Shown piece after piece: positions 9,795 through 21,550 of a stretch of DNA of 64,000 nucleotides. A program made the translations under genes and the position numbers. Where the stretch lies: NCBI GenBank assembly GCA_037447655.1, contig JBBHKE010000579.1, positions 211,968-275,967 of the forward strand, read 5' to 3'. The notes under the pieces are model-generated. The model searched no databases and was not told where the DNA came from. It was given only the letters and a program-made list of their open reading frames with translations. This DNA comes from Zygnema cylindricum. Lineage: Eukaryota > Streptophyta > Zygnematophyceae > Zygnematales > Zygnemataceae. Numbering within the stretch: the stretch's first letter is position 1; each line of letters begins with the position of its first letter.

Positions 9795-12700
9795 GTAAGA
9801 TACATGGCAACATGGTTCTCTTGCGCATCAAACGTGTTCTCTAAATGGTGATGGTTTGTTTTCAAGCAAATTTCACCACATCAAAGATTTAAAAAAAATA
9901 TATAGTTCAAAGGCGATTGCAACTATTAAAAAACAAAGATTTTCTTTCTTTATTTTATTCATGTTTCAAAATTCAAAATGCAAGTTAAATTTTAAAACAA
10001 AATATATTGAAAATTGCAATTTACACTTGTTTTCAATAAGTAGATAAATATGTAATCAACAAAAAAAATTGCCGATATTAAATACTAATAAAGGTTGATT
10101 TTTAACAATAACATTAACAAACAGTACAAACAAATACAATAGCAAAAATGATAGTATAAATAATAATTAAGTTATTAACTTCAAAAATATCGAGTAATAA
10201 ATAAATAAATAAATTATTTGATAGTTAAAAGTATTGTATCTGTATGCATACACAATCTAATGTTAAATAATAAATAGTTAACAATATTACCAAACAATCA
10301 CAAGAGTAATATTTATTAATAACAAATAATAATAAATAGTGCTAATATGTGATAATAATAAAAGTAAACAATAACAAAATAGTAAAAATCATATCTTATG
10401 AATATAGTACAATACTCAATATTAATTACAATTGTAAGTAATAATACTTGTAAAAATAGTGACAATAAATGAATTCAATAACAATAACTGAATTCCAATA
10501 ATAATATACTTTTCATAATAGTGAAAAATAACAATGATCTATACTTATTATTAAAAGTAATCATTTATCATAATATTTAATTGTACTAGGTTACAATAAA
10601 AATTTATAGATCCTTAAATACGAACAATTTTTTTTTTAGGAAAGGTGAATAAGAGTAATTTTATCTTTTGATGTTTTATAGGCCATATTTTATAATTTGT
10701 GTTTTTTTTAATGTACTTTCTATTTTTTGTAAAGTTAAACTTTGCAATTTTATCTTTTGATGTTTTATAGCTAATGTTTTATAATTTGTGTTTATTTTAA
10801 GGATTTTTTTTTTTTTTGTAGAGTTAAGCTTTTTTGACTTTTTTTCTTCCTATTTAAGAAAACTATGATTATGGAAAGTTAGGTGACATGATTGAGAAAG
10901 GAGGGAAAAAGGGTTCGTCACTAAAATTGATGTGTTGTGGAAACATTATACCTTCCTATTGTGTACATTTTTCTTCTACTTTGCTTTCATTGGTTTTGGT
11001 TATTATTATTCTCTAGTATGGGAGGACAAGTGGGGGCGAGAGCTTGTGACGAAAGCCATTTGTTGTGAAAACATTGTATGATTTTTATTCCTCCAAGTTT
11101 AAGCGATCTTTTGTTGTAGTGGTCAATTTGAAAATATAAGCTAATTTTTCATAGCATCCACTCTTCTCTAATTATCTAATTAAGATTCATGAAAGCAGTA
11201 ATATTAATAAAAAAAATCGTAGAAATTAATATAATAATAATTATAAGCAGTAAGAGTTGAAATACACTTTAATTGTGTGATTGGCAAAACGTACGTTTTG
11301 TATTTATACGTTAGTTCTTATTGTATTACTCAAATGCGGTACTATTGTTTCGCGTTTTTTATATGTCCGTTCATGGAAGTTTATTGTTTGTGGTACGGTT
11401 ACCTTTACTACTATCGGTACATATACTCATCTATCCGTACTTTAACGAGCCATTATTTTGTTGCCTTCATCTATCGCACCATTTACACGACTTTTCACAG
11501 ATATCGTCCCGTATCAAAAAATGTACATTCACGATATTTATTGTTGATTGTTTGATTCTTAGGATAAACCTCCATCAGCCGAAAAGTGAGGTTGTTTATG
11601 AAAACCGTACATTTTGGTACCAATCCGTACTTCTTGTTTCTTTATAAAACATGTTTACTAAAGATATGCCAAGATTCTCCAAGCGTTTAGGTGAAAAATT
11701 TGACAGTCCGATTTTTTTGTTTTTTCGAATTTGAGCAATCGCTTATTCTATCCAATTTGTGACTAAAGAGGACACTGGCAACAAACTGGCCTTGTACAAT
11801 TGGTACACTTAGAAATAAAAGGCGAGCGATGACAACCTTGCAATTGGCAAATGCGAGGTGCCTTCGGACAAGGTGGATTCAAATCTATCGAAACTAACGA
11901 GAAAATCTTTGCCGAAGGATATCCACTGACGCTCCATATCCTCTGGCGCTTCTTTTACCATCCATTGACCTTCACGGGAAAAAATCACGTTTGGAACATA
12001 ATAGTGCAATTCATACAACGATAAATTACGGACGTATAGATATTAAAATTTATTACATTTTTAAAAATCTTAATATCACATCTAGATTTTGCGCTTGAAG
12101 AATCTTTGACGAATCCCAACGTTTGAACACAACCTACTAACCGGAATAAAGCTCGTAGGCAAGTGGTACTTTGATGACACAACCTGATGGAATATTGATC
12201 AAAATATTACTACCATTACGAACTATTACCTGTCCGTACTATTATTGTCAACATCCGATGGATAAGCCCCTTAATCGGTTTCAAAACGGATTATTATCTA
12301 GTGCGCAATTCTAGTGGCCTTCAAGCTTTTGAAGTTGTGACCCTCCTTGCATGTACTTTTTTAAATTTTTCGGCTCAGTTTCTCTTCTGCGTGTAGTATA
12401 ATTGTTCCACTCTAAACTTAGAGTTGACCTTAGTTGTAAAAAAACAAAAAGACAAGGAACTAAAAGGACAACCCAAAAGAATAAACTACAAAAGAAAAGA
12501 AAAAAAAAGCCTAAAGAAAACTGAACTACAACTACTACTCTACTAAGCAAAAAAATTGACTAATAGAGATAAATGGTAATAATGATTTATAACAATTATG
12601 AAAAATTAAATATTTAAAAAATTATTTCTTGTACTTTTCTATTTGTGTTCTGTCATATTTAATAATATCTAATTGTAGAAAATCAAAAGGCGTGATGGAC

Positions 12701-13526
12701 CAAAAATAGGGAGAGTGGAGGTGGGAGGAGATTATGATTGGAATCGATATGGTATGGAAGCATTAAAATTAACAATTTTGCCATTTTTTTTTCGAGAAGT
12801 TGTTGATCTGTGATGGACGAGTGGGGGGGAGAGGGGGGGAGGAGGAGCGAAAGGAATTGTGGCAAAACCCATGTGGTGTGAGAACATTTTATTTTGCAAC
12901 TGTTTTTTTCCCTTTTTCTTGGTGTTTTTTTTCCCTATTTTTTGGTGTGTTTTTTTAACGGTTTTACATATTCTTATTTTTATGTTTATTGATTTTTTTA
13001 AACGACTACTCATCAAAATGCGAACAAAAATTTAGTGGCTGGTTGTAAAAAAAGTACACCACATTGTATATTTTAAGATGTAAATTTATTCTCTAATAGA
13101 CAAACTTTTGGAGACAACAACCGAAAACATAATCTACATTGTTTTTGTTCTTCAATTTTCTTGTAATGTCATTTCTTTAAGGGTTTTAAGTTTTCCATAC
13201 GGAAAACTGTTAGTGTAGCTTCTTAAATACTTGGCGTATTCAGGAAACGTCCATGAAAAGTCAAGAATATTGGTTTCAAACATTTTATTTCTATTTCTAA
13301 TATAATATTCCTTAACCAGTTGAAATGTCGTGTGCGTGGAGATTTTTTCAATTTTTAAAGCAAAGATGTTAGACACATTATGTGATATGAGAGTTCTTTT
13401 TCGATGAATTACTGTGTATAAATCGAGGTTGGTGCCTCCGTTAACAATTTTTATTTAGAACCGTTTTCATATTTTTTTTTGGTTTACTATTTTTTTTTCT
13501 TTTACAATGCTGGAGCACATTTGCAG
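9795..13526 (+). other. Long intron of the LRR/EGF-like gene with transposon fragments
   Basis: Mostly AT-rich sequence with no coding frame. It includes a dispersed-repeat copy at 11556-12270. Blocks near 10860-11100 and 12660-12900 share motifs (tgtggtgtgagaacatt against tgttgtgaaaacatt), suggesting further internal duplication. Confidence 0.45.
11556..12270. mobile_element. Dispersed repeat: family-B end followed by a family-D body
   Basis: The first 200 bp (aacctccatcagccgaaaag, then gttgtttatgaaaaccgtac) match 29423-29620, 51508-51640 and the termini of the 52207-53852 element. The part from about 11780 (tcaaatctatcgaaac, cctgatggaatattgatc) matches 31080-31560 and 31650-32115. No coding capacity is visible. 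Confidence 0.6.
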
Positions 13527-13807
13527 TATTATTTCAAACAACTATTTCACCAGGCCAATTGGAGTCAATACAATCGCATCATGTGAAGAGATGGAAACCA
13601 ATTGCCTGTTTGGCTCAAGCCTCCCATTTGGGTGCAAATCCGAAGATCAACGAAGTAAAAGCGATTGTGAAGTGTTTTGCAATGCGACCCAACCAGGAGG
13701 GCCTTGTGGGGGAGGCGGTATATGCTCCAATGGCACGACCGGGAATTCACGTACATGTGCATGCAATAAAGGATACAGCAACCGAGCGAGCAAGTTCATT
13801 TGCAAAT
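13527..13807 (+). CDS. Exon: end of LRR domain plus EGF-like cysteine-rich module
   Basis: Starts after a pyrimidine tract and ttgcag and ends at the strong donor gtatgt. It is 281 bp: one base, 93 codons, one base. Residues 3-15 read SNNYFTRPIGVN, the closing half of an LRR. A cysteine-rich part follows with 11 Cys, including CEVFCNATQPGGPCGGGG, then ICSNGTTG and TCACNKGY. The CXC followed by a Gly-aromatic turn is EGF-like. The entry phase agrees with the phase-2 LRR exons, linking it to them, and the phase-1 exit is usual for EGF modules. An extracellular receptor role is inferred. Confidence 0.6.
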
Positions 13808-16369
13808 GTATGTTTTTCTTTCATAAGACGCACACTAGAATGACTTATCAAAGGAAATAAAAACGTTTTGTTGAGTTTTCATTCTTCTACTATTATGTTT
13901 GTTCTTTACTATGATATTTACTGTAGCATCTTTGTGTATGACGATAACTTCTAGCCAATTAAGATTTGAATAATGTAAAGCATGAAAAATGTATAATTAG
14001 CCATCCAGGAGCATTAAATTTAATTTGGAAATTTGATAATATATTCAACAAAATTTCTCATTACTAAGCACCAATGCTATCATTCCGTCCCATAGTTTTC
14101 TTCCTCCAAGGCGAATTTAAATATTTAAAAGAAAAACTCAAAAGCTCAAAATTCCTAACAACAAGATAGTGTTGGAAGTTCGCAATAATCATAGTAGTCG
14201 AGGTAGTTCATGTTTGGCATAATGACCATCATGTCAAGAATTCCCACATCTATTTGTTGTATTCAGCTCGAATATTGGCATATGTATTTGGCATTCACAA
14301 TGGAAATATGGTTTTTATAATTATTCGGCTGTCAATTTTCTCGTTCACATTTTGTTGGACATTGAAATTTTCGCTTGTGGATTACGTGAACGTCAAAAGT
14401 GTGATCCTCAAATTTATTGAACAACAAATTGAATGTCCATAAATTCCCCGAGTGTTGCAGATTTGCCACGAAATCCACAAACTTAGTGTATGAGATTTGC
14501 GGCAAAGATTTTAGATTTACACCAGTTTTTTTTTTTGATATGCAAATCAAAAATAATTTGAAAAAAAAAAAAATTCCCCTCAAATTGGCAATATTTGAAT
14601 TTTAAATTTTTATATAAGAGTATCATTCAAATACTCCCACCATTTATAGGATACCTGGCAAATATGAGAACCATGAATTCTTAAAAACAAGTACTAACAG
14701 GTTTTGAAACGGTTTTTCATTATCATTGTCTAAAATTTACAAATTTAGGGTTAAAAGTGACTAGTTTAACCACAAAAAATGGATTCAACTAACGATTTTT
14801 TTTCTGGTTGGCCTTCTGATTCCTAATGCATTGGACAAAAAGTTGAATAAATCTTGAATTTTAGGTAATTGTTTAGCACAAAAACTAATAGTAGTTATGT
14901 AATATTATATCAACCGCCCAAGCATTTTTTTTTCAATTGCAATCAAACAAAATGATGTGTATTTTTTAGGGTATTAACCTTACGTGTATTATGATATTAA
15001 GCCTATGTTTTATGACAAATCCCCACAAAAACACAAGTTAGCGGTACTCCTACTACTATCTTAAAATACATTATTTTTAAAAGAAAGCTACAATATTTGA
15101 CGAAGTTTATATGCTTAAAATATATAGCAATTGGGTCGAAATAATGTAGGTCTTTAATGTTCAACATTTTGTCTTATGTACGAAAAAGGGGTAATCAAAC
15201 CATCCTCCTCGCTCCTCTCTCTCCACCCCTCAGTACAAAACCTCTCAAGTCTTTCTTCAACTTTGCCGTAGGCAACTTTTTTTTCCCTTTCCTTCAACTT
15301 TTCACCCCCACATTCTCCACTTATTACTTTCGCTTTAAGTATTTTTCCCTCGCTCTCATCCTATCTCATTCTATAGCTATATGTTATATAAAAAAAAAGA
15401 AAAACCTTAGAGTGTTTATTACCCCAATACCATATGCCATGTATATATAATTCTCCAATCATTAGTAGACTACTTTCCTAAAGACATTGTTGGTTTTGTG
15501 ACAAGAAACTTTGCGGTTCATTCAAGAGCTTCTTCTCGTATTTTTTTGTAGTAATACAATATCCACCACCTCCACGTTCCTTCCCTCCACCTCCTCGTTC
15601 CTCCCCTCCACCACCTCCTCGTTCCTCCCCTCCACCACCTCGCCGTTCCGCCCGACCTCCACCTCCACCGTCCCCACGCCCTCGGTCCTCTCCTCCAAAC
15701 TCCCCACCTCGTTTCCCTCCTCTCTCTCCTCGTACATGATACCAACCTCCTCGAGACCCCCTTCTTCTCTCCCTAAGACCAGCATTTGTGAGGAGCTTAA
15801 GGTGAAAGTTGTAGACTTTGGATGTGGGATAGGATTTGGAAAAGAAGAAAGGCTTTGACCAAGAATTTTGAAAGTCAAACCTGGAATTTATTAGTTGTAG
15901 CGACTAATAAGGGAAAGTTATTAATTAGACGTTTTTTCTTTATTGAATCGTCTAGTGGGTGTTGGTAGGTTGGTTATCTGGGTTGTTCGTTTAACGTTAG
16001 TTACTTTATGTTGATTTCCTAAACCTGTTTGTTTGGGTTGTTTTGGGAAGCTTTTTCAGAATGTTTTGACACAGTAGTCGGAGGTATTAGTTTTTTTTTT
16101 GAACATTTTCTAACTTCATATATTCATGTGCTTAACTTAACCATGGCGATTAAACCCGTTATCGAAATTAATGAAAATGAAAGGTCAAGAAAATTACCAT
16201 TTTTTTTTTTTTTTTTGGGCCCAAATCCGTCGAAAATTACTTGTTAAACTCAAACTCGAGCCTATAATTCTTATTTTGCGTTTGTGAAATCGAACTTTGT
16301 GATACCAATATTTAAAGGACATGAACTTCATTGAAAATGGTTAAAATAATTATGAACCGATAAGTCAAC
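13808..16369. other. AT-rich stretch without a recognisable gene
   Basis: No supported coding frame. Around 15560-15740 lies a CT-rich minisatellite (cctccaccacctcctcgttc units) whose frames are low-complexity artefacts. No further kinase or transmembrane exon of the LRR gene could be found. Confidence 0.4.
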
Positions 16370-16523
16370 ACATCGTATTTTATGTTAAATGAACAATATT
16401 TGTAATTGATGAAATAGTTTCGCACCCCATTGCAACCATCGAATTGAGAATTCGACAAGTGTGCACAGGAAAAGATGTTTTAAGTGGCGAAAAAAATTTT
16501 AACACTAATAACGATGAGCGGTG
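16370..16523. mobile_element. Family-C small inverted-repeat element, partial
   Basis: The right half (gtgtgcacaggaaaagatgt, then ttttaagtggcgaaaaaa and aacactaataacgatgagcg) matches complete 216-bp copies at 27815-28030 and 29640-29855. The left end is eroded. Confidence 0.7.
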
Positions 16524-17046
16524 TAGTGAAAAATTCAATGTTTTGAAATTTATCTTTTTCATAACGTATAGATATAGGCCAAGGTAGGATGGTTGAGAAT
16601 GAGAGGCACTACTAAAATAAAAAAAATTTTGGTGGTTTGCTAAACTAGTGCCTATATTTCAAGACTTATTCAACTCTTTTGGTCGGGGCATCAAAAATAA
16701 TAACACAAACTTGCTTTAAAACGTGTTAATTGAGTTTATTTTACTACAATTAAACATTAGATTTAGACAAATTATTGGTTAGACAAAATGAGGCCTTTAA
16801 CACCGAATTTTAAAATTTTAGTTATTGATTATGAAAACTGCTTAAGAAAAAAAAAACCGTTCACGTTTTAGTCAATTCTAGAAAAGGCAGTATTATGGTG
16901 AGAGGATACCCACGACCTTGATCCACCAGGGGAGAAAAAATAAGGCCATGCAAGAACAAAGTAATGTGATGGTTAAGGAAGGAGTAGATAGACATAAGTA
17001 GGGGATATTACCCTACAAAGAGGACCATACCCACCCTTTTTTGGAC

Positions 17047-17446
17047 CCCCATTCTCACCCACCTCACCCACGTGGCCAAAATTCACTTGCAGGCCACCTT
17101 TGGTGTTTATCGTTTTCTTTTTCCTCGGGAAGTTGTTTTGATGGCAAAACAAATTCACGAGAGAGCAGATATTCCTTTGAGATTTGACTACACTACCTAC
17201 CCAAACGTCTTCGAAACCACTGGAATCTTTCCTACAACTTTGGTCACGTTGGGTGTACTAGAGCATAAGAGATGCGACAAGAACAACAGAAAGAGGAAGC
17301 TAGAGGTAAGAGTGATCAAGAGAGAGGGAGAAAACAAAAGAGAAAAAGACAACCAGAGAGAGAGAGGGGAAAAGATAGTCCCAAGGGAGAGAACATGTGT
17401 GTTTCGTAGATTGAGGGATTTGGGGAGTAAGCGCGGCCAAGGCTAG
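17047..17446 (+). other. Unrecognised ORF with a G-box just upstream
   Basis: An open frame (first Met codon at 17072) reads MAKIHLQATFGVYRFLFPRE, then ADIPLRFDYTTYPNVFETTG, and ends in a Lys/Arg/Glu-rich low-complexity tail. The first 75 residues have balanced composition and could be a remnant exon or an old retroelement piece. I do not recognise a family. CCACGTGG lies at 17068-17075. Confidence 0.2.
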
Positions 17447-20400
17447 CCAACTGGATTAAAAGGCAAGGGAAATCTAGACCCCCAAGGAAAATTGAAGTTT
17501 CGAGACCCTCTTCGAACGACCAAGAAGGACATGAGGCAAGTTGAGCGAAGTATAGGATAGACACCATAAATAAAGATAAAATGCAAGAATGTAGACAAAA
17601 AAAGCTTCTCAAGGCCAGAGAGGATAAGCCATCATGTAAGACAGAGGGTAAGAAGAACAAACAGCCGTGGGCTCGACCCTTGTGAAGCCCTTCGGTCATA
17701 GTTGCTCGAATAAAGGATCGCCATATCGACGGATGAAGCAATAGGGTAGTGAATAAAAGCGCCGAGCATGTAAGGGAACTAATAGCTAGAATAAGATCGA
17801 AGACTTAGGGAGATCTTGAATCACAAACAGAAATCACTATCTCACAATTAGAGAGAGAAAGGATAAGTGGATAAGATGGAAAAGAAGATGCGCTTCAGCC
17901 GTCACTGCCGTCCAAACCGATTCTTACACCGATTCTTACAGGAGAATCTGGATGCATATGGAGGACTCCGTTAATTCAATGGAACCCTCGAGAAGTATGA
18001 ACGAACGGGCAAATGACGTTAGAATTCCATAAGGTGGACTTCTGGCCCCAAAATGAGACGACCTCAACAAAGGAATTGTAGTGCGGCACAAATGGACAAG
18101 GGCGGCGAGGGAAGCCTCCATGCTAGGGGAAGACGATAAAGATAGGGAATTTGGGAGATTACAGGGGCACCCGTGCGGTGGGACACTTCGCAACGGGACA
18201 AAACGACATCGAATGATTGAATATGATTAGAATGCATCATTGCATACACCTAGGGCCTCTTTGCGACCTTCCCAAGGCCATCCCTCTAAGTACAGGTAAC
18301 GCTATGTTTGGGAACTTTGCCATCCGACGTCAAAGGCTTGGAAATACTAATGGTAGTGAACTTACTTCCAAATGTTAGAGTTAGATTGTGCGAGAGGATT
18401 GAATATGGGTGGTAGGAGTTCCAACGGTAGATGGAGATAGTTTGCGTATAACCTATCTGTTGAAGTGCCTATCGAGTTTACCATCTCACCTACTTCTATT
18501 TATTTCCGTGTCGCCTTCTAAAGAGAGTATATTCAAGCTTTTGGTTGCCTTAGACAAACCCCTTGTTTACAAACTGTGTAAGTGATGTAATGTTCCAAAA
18601 CTTGTAAAATATATAAATGGTGATGTTGTGATACCCTCTGGCACCCTTAAGACCTTCGTAAGGCTTTTGACTCTTAAGTGATGTTTGCTATGCTAACACG
18701 TTGTTTTCCTCAACGTCATCCCTACCTTGCACAAAATTAACAGCTAAAGCCTTCATTATTTTTTCCTCTTAACAACTTTGATGAATATCGTTTTAATATG
18801 TAAGACCACTAGTTGGACAAGAGATTCTTAATCGGCCGAAAGAACCGTTTTGCCAACAATAGGCCAGTGAAATTTATGATTGCGATTCATGTTTGATTTC
18901 CATGGCTAGAATTGTATTAGCTACATACTTAGGTTATTAGGATTTGGCGGCGCTTTCTACTACCTCCGATTCAATTTTTTATGATGCCCCGTATTATTGC
19001 CTAGATTGTTCCCAAAGAGGAGCGTAAGTAGTACAACCATGTCAAGAAGTTCATGCATCACAAGCGCCTCACACCCGAAATTAGGTGCCACTTTTCCCAT
19101 CTCTCATAACTAACAACAAATCTAAACTTGGGGACGACATCTCAACAAAATTAGCAGCCGTTGGACTTTGAAATTTATTAGAGGTCCTACATTTTCGCAA
19201 ATGGCTTTCTCGCCGGCGTTTATTTTTAAAGCGGAAGGTTGGAGCGTACCTAAATGACTTTTTGGAAACTCTAATTGATGGCTGACTAGTTGACGTCTAT
19301 CTTACGTGCATGTTTAAGTCTGCTTCTGACACCTTTCCTTAAGTGCCATCCTTTTGTTCGCAACTCTAGGATTCATATACTTCATTACTGATACAAAAGG
19401 GAATGTACTTCTACGCGCATGATTTGGTGGTAGATGCAATAGGATCCGTCAATGTCAAAGCTAGGTACACCATCAACAAAGAGGTTCCTTGTATACTTCC
19501 TCCCCGCCCCTAGTCCAAAGGTCTTTAGAGCCCTTAGGGTTGACTTGGTTTTCTTACACGACATTGGGAGGTCCCTTGGTCTTAAGGTGTGCACGGGTCT
19601 CATCACGTATCACGTTTCGTTTTGTATCCTATTGCATAAGGACGTGACATCTCGAGACGGAAAGCAGATCAGGTTGTCGTATTTACAGGACACATTATGG
19701 AATTGTTAGACAAGTTATTCAAAGACTTTCTTCGCGATAGATAGTGCGATAGTGTTCTGATTTTGGAGGTGATGGGAGACCTCCATCAAGCCTTCTATGA
19801 GCTTTCTACCGTCAACCTGCATGTTTTCTCCTTTGGTGAGCAAAGAAGAAAGTGACAGATGTCCTTCGACAAAGCACTTTTGTAGATCTTAGTCGAGACC
19901 TCGTAGATCTTCCCCCAAGGGATTTGGTCACATCCACGACCTTTGTGGTTGTGGACCTTAGTTTGCAGGGTTGTAGATTTGTTGCCTTTGTGGGTGGTCT
20001 TGTTTTAGTTATATTTGGTGGATACTTGTTTTAGTTAGCATTGCCTTGTTTGTTTAATCTTTTATGCTCACCCCATTTTTTCTCGACTCTTGTAGTCAAA
20101 CGTTTTTTTGGTTTTTGCCCCCTTATACCCAAGTGGGTTTTCCGTAGCAAGTTTGGAGTAAAAATTTTGTCCGCGTAGCGTGACATTTTCTGGGGAAAGC
20201 GGCATACGTGGCTGCTCTCAAATTTCAACCGTACAGTGATCGTAATTTGTAAGATCTTTGTAGGACTAGCTGGTATTACGCTCTAACTGATGTTACTTGC
20301 TCAGTTTTTCATTGTATTTGACTATTTGTAGAAGATACCGTTAAATTCTTGGCCAAACTGTACAATAAAATTGTACGAGTACGCTATTTGCTGTTCATTA

Positions 20401-20978
20401 CAACAGTAATAGCGCACTGAATGTCGTACGCCTCCTTTCTACAGCTGTATATCGGTATGGCAAATAAGTTTAATGAATTAGTACTTCGTTATCCTGCGTC
20501 CAGTACGAAATAAATGATTAGCAAGTACTGAATACTAAAAATTACTCTTTTCCCTGTAATACGTAACGTAACGCGGAAGTATTCCACTTGGAAACATTTC
20601 TTCGCTTTACGTGAAGCTTCCATTTGAAAGCTTTAAAAAGGTTTTTCCTGATCATTCTGCAGTACTGTAGCAGGAATTGAAGGTTTTTTCTTCTTTCTTT
20701 CATTTATTCCATCTCATATTATTGCAGATTCTATAACCATCTTAAGATTTTAAAGCTTGAATCTTTCTCCATTTTTAATTTTTATTTTCTTACACTGGTT
20801 TTTCTCTTTCTTGTAAAGTAGGGTTTAAGACCTAATTTCTCCCATCAATTGTATTAGTTTTTCAGTTTTTTAGTTTTCAGCTGTTTACTCGCTTATATTA
20901 TTATTGTTCTTATCATCACCAGAAAGGACAAAAAAAACTGTTATTATTATATTTTCACATCATCATCAGAAAAATATT
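17447..20978. other. Unassigned stretch, perhaps a decayed retroelement; GrpE upstream region at the right end
   Basis: Less AT-rich than its neighbours, with many short interrupted frames on both strands. That is typical of a decayed retrotransposon, but no domain or LTR pair could be recognised. The last few hundred bases before 20979 must hold the GrpE promoter; no clear TATA box was seen. Confidence 0.3.
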
Positions 20979-21500
20979 ATGGCTTCTCTTTTGACTAAAC
21001 CCCTTGCCTGTGTGCCTTTTTCTGTAACTAATCCTTCTACAACAACGCAGTCACATGAAAGCGTCAGTTCCGTTTTTTGCGAAACTAAAAAAACGTTAAA
21101 ACTGAGCAGAAGCTCACAGAAGTCCAACGACTCTGCAATTTTTTTTCTCCGGGCAGCAGCAAGGAAGCTTCCAGGAAGCAACGGAAAGGCGACATTCCTG
21201 TTGTTCCCTTCCTTTCCATATTTATTTTCCTTCTTTCTCCCCCTTTCTCTTTCTCTCTCCCCTCTCCCTCCCTCCCTCCCTCCCTCCCTCCTCTCTTCCT
21301 CCTCCCTCCTCCCTCCTCCTCCTCCTCTTTTACTTTTTTCTTTTTGAGTGCTGAGTTCAATACTTTATTATTTAAGGAAGAAAAAAAGAAGTAAAAGAAG
21401 AAGTAAAAGAAGAAGTAAAAGAAGAAGAAGAAAAAGTGTAGAAGAAGAATAAGAAGAAAAAGTGTAGAAGAAGATGAAAAAGAAAAAGAAGAAGAAGAAG

Positions 21501-21550
<50 letters not shown>

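Larger units (their letters stand above)
5342..13807 (+). pseudogene. LRR/EGF-like receptor-type gene, partial and probably broken
   Basis: A chain of exons with matching splice phase. They are a candidate N-cap exon (5342-5441), LRR exons at 5947-6018, 6569-6640, 7316-7334 plus 7943-7995 (split), 8696-8767 (damaged) and 9723-9794, and an exon at 13527-13807 that ends an LRR and adds a cysteine-rich module. Three LRR exons are exactly 72 bp with phase-2 borders, the classic layout of plant LRR receptor genes. Residues fit the plant LRR consensus (NNQLSGSIPSSIG). Damage includes an in-frame TAG at 5419-5421 in the first exon, a 608-bp insertion in the third LRR and a lost donor in the fourth. 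No transmembrane or kinase exon was found downstream. Splicing around the damaged exons could still give a product, so pseudogene status is an inference. Confidence 0.6.
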
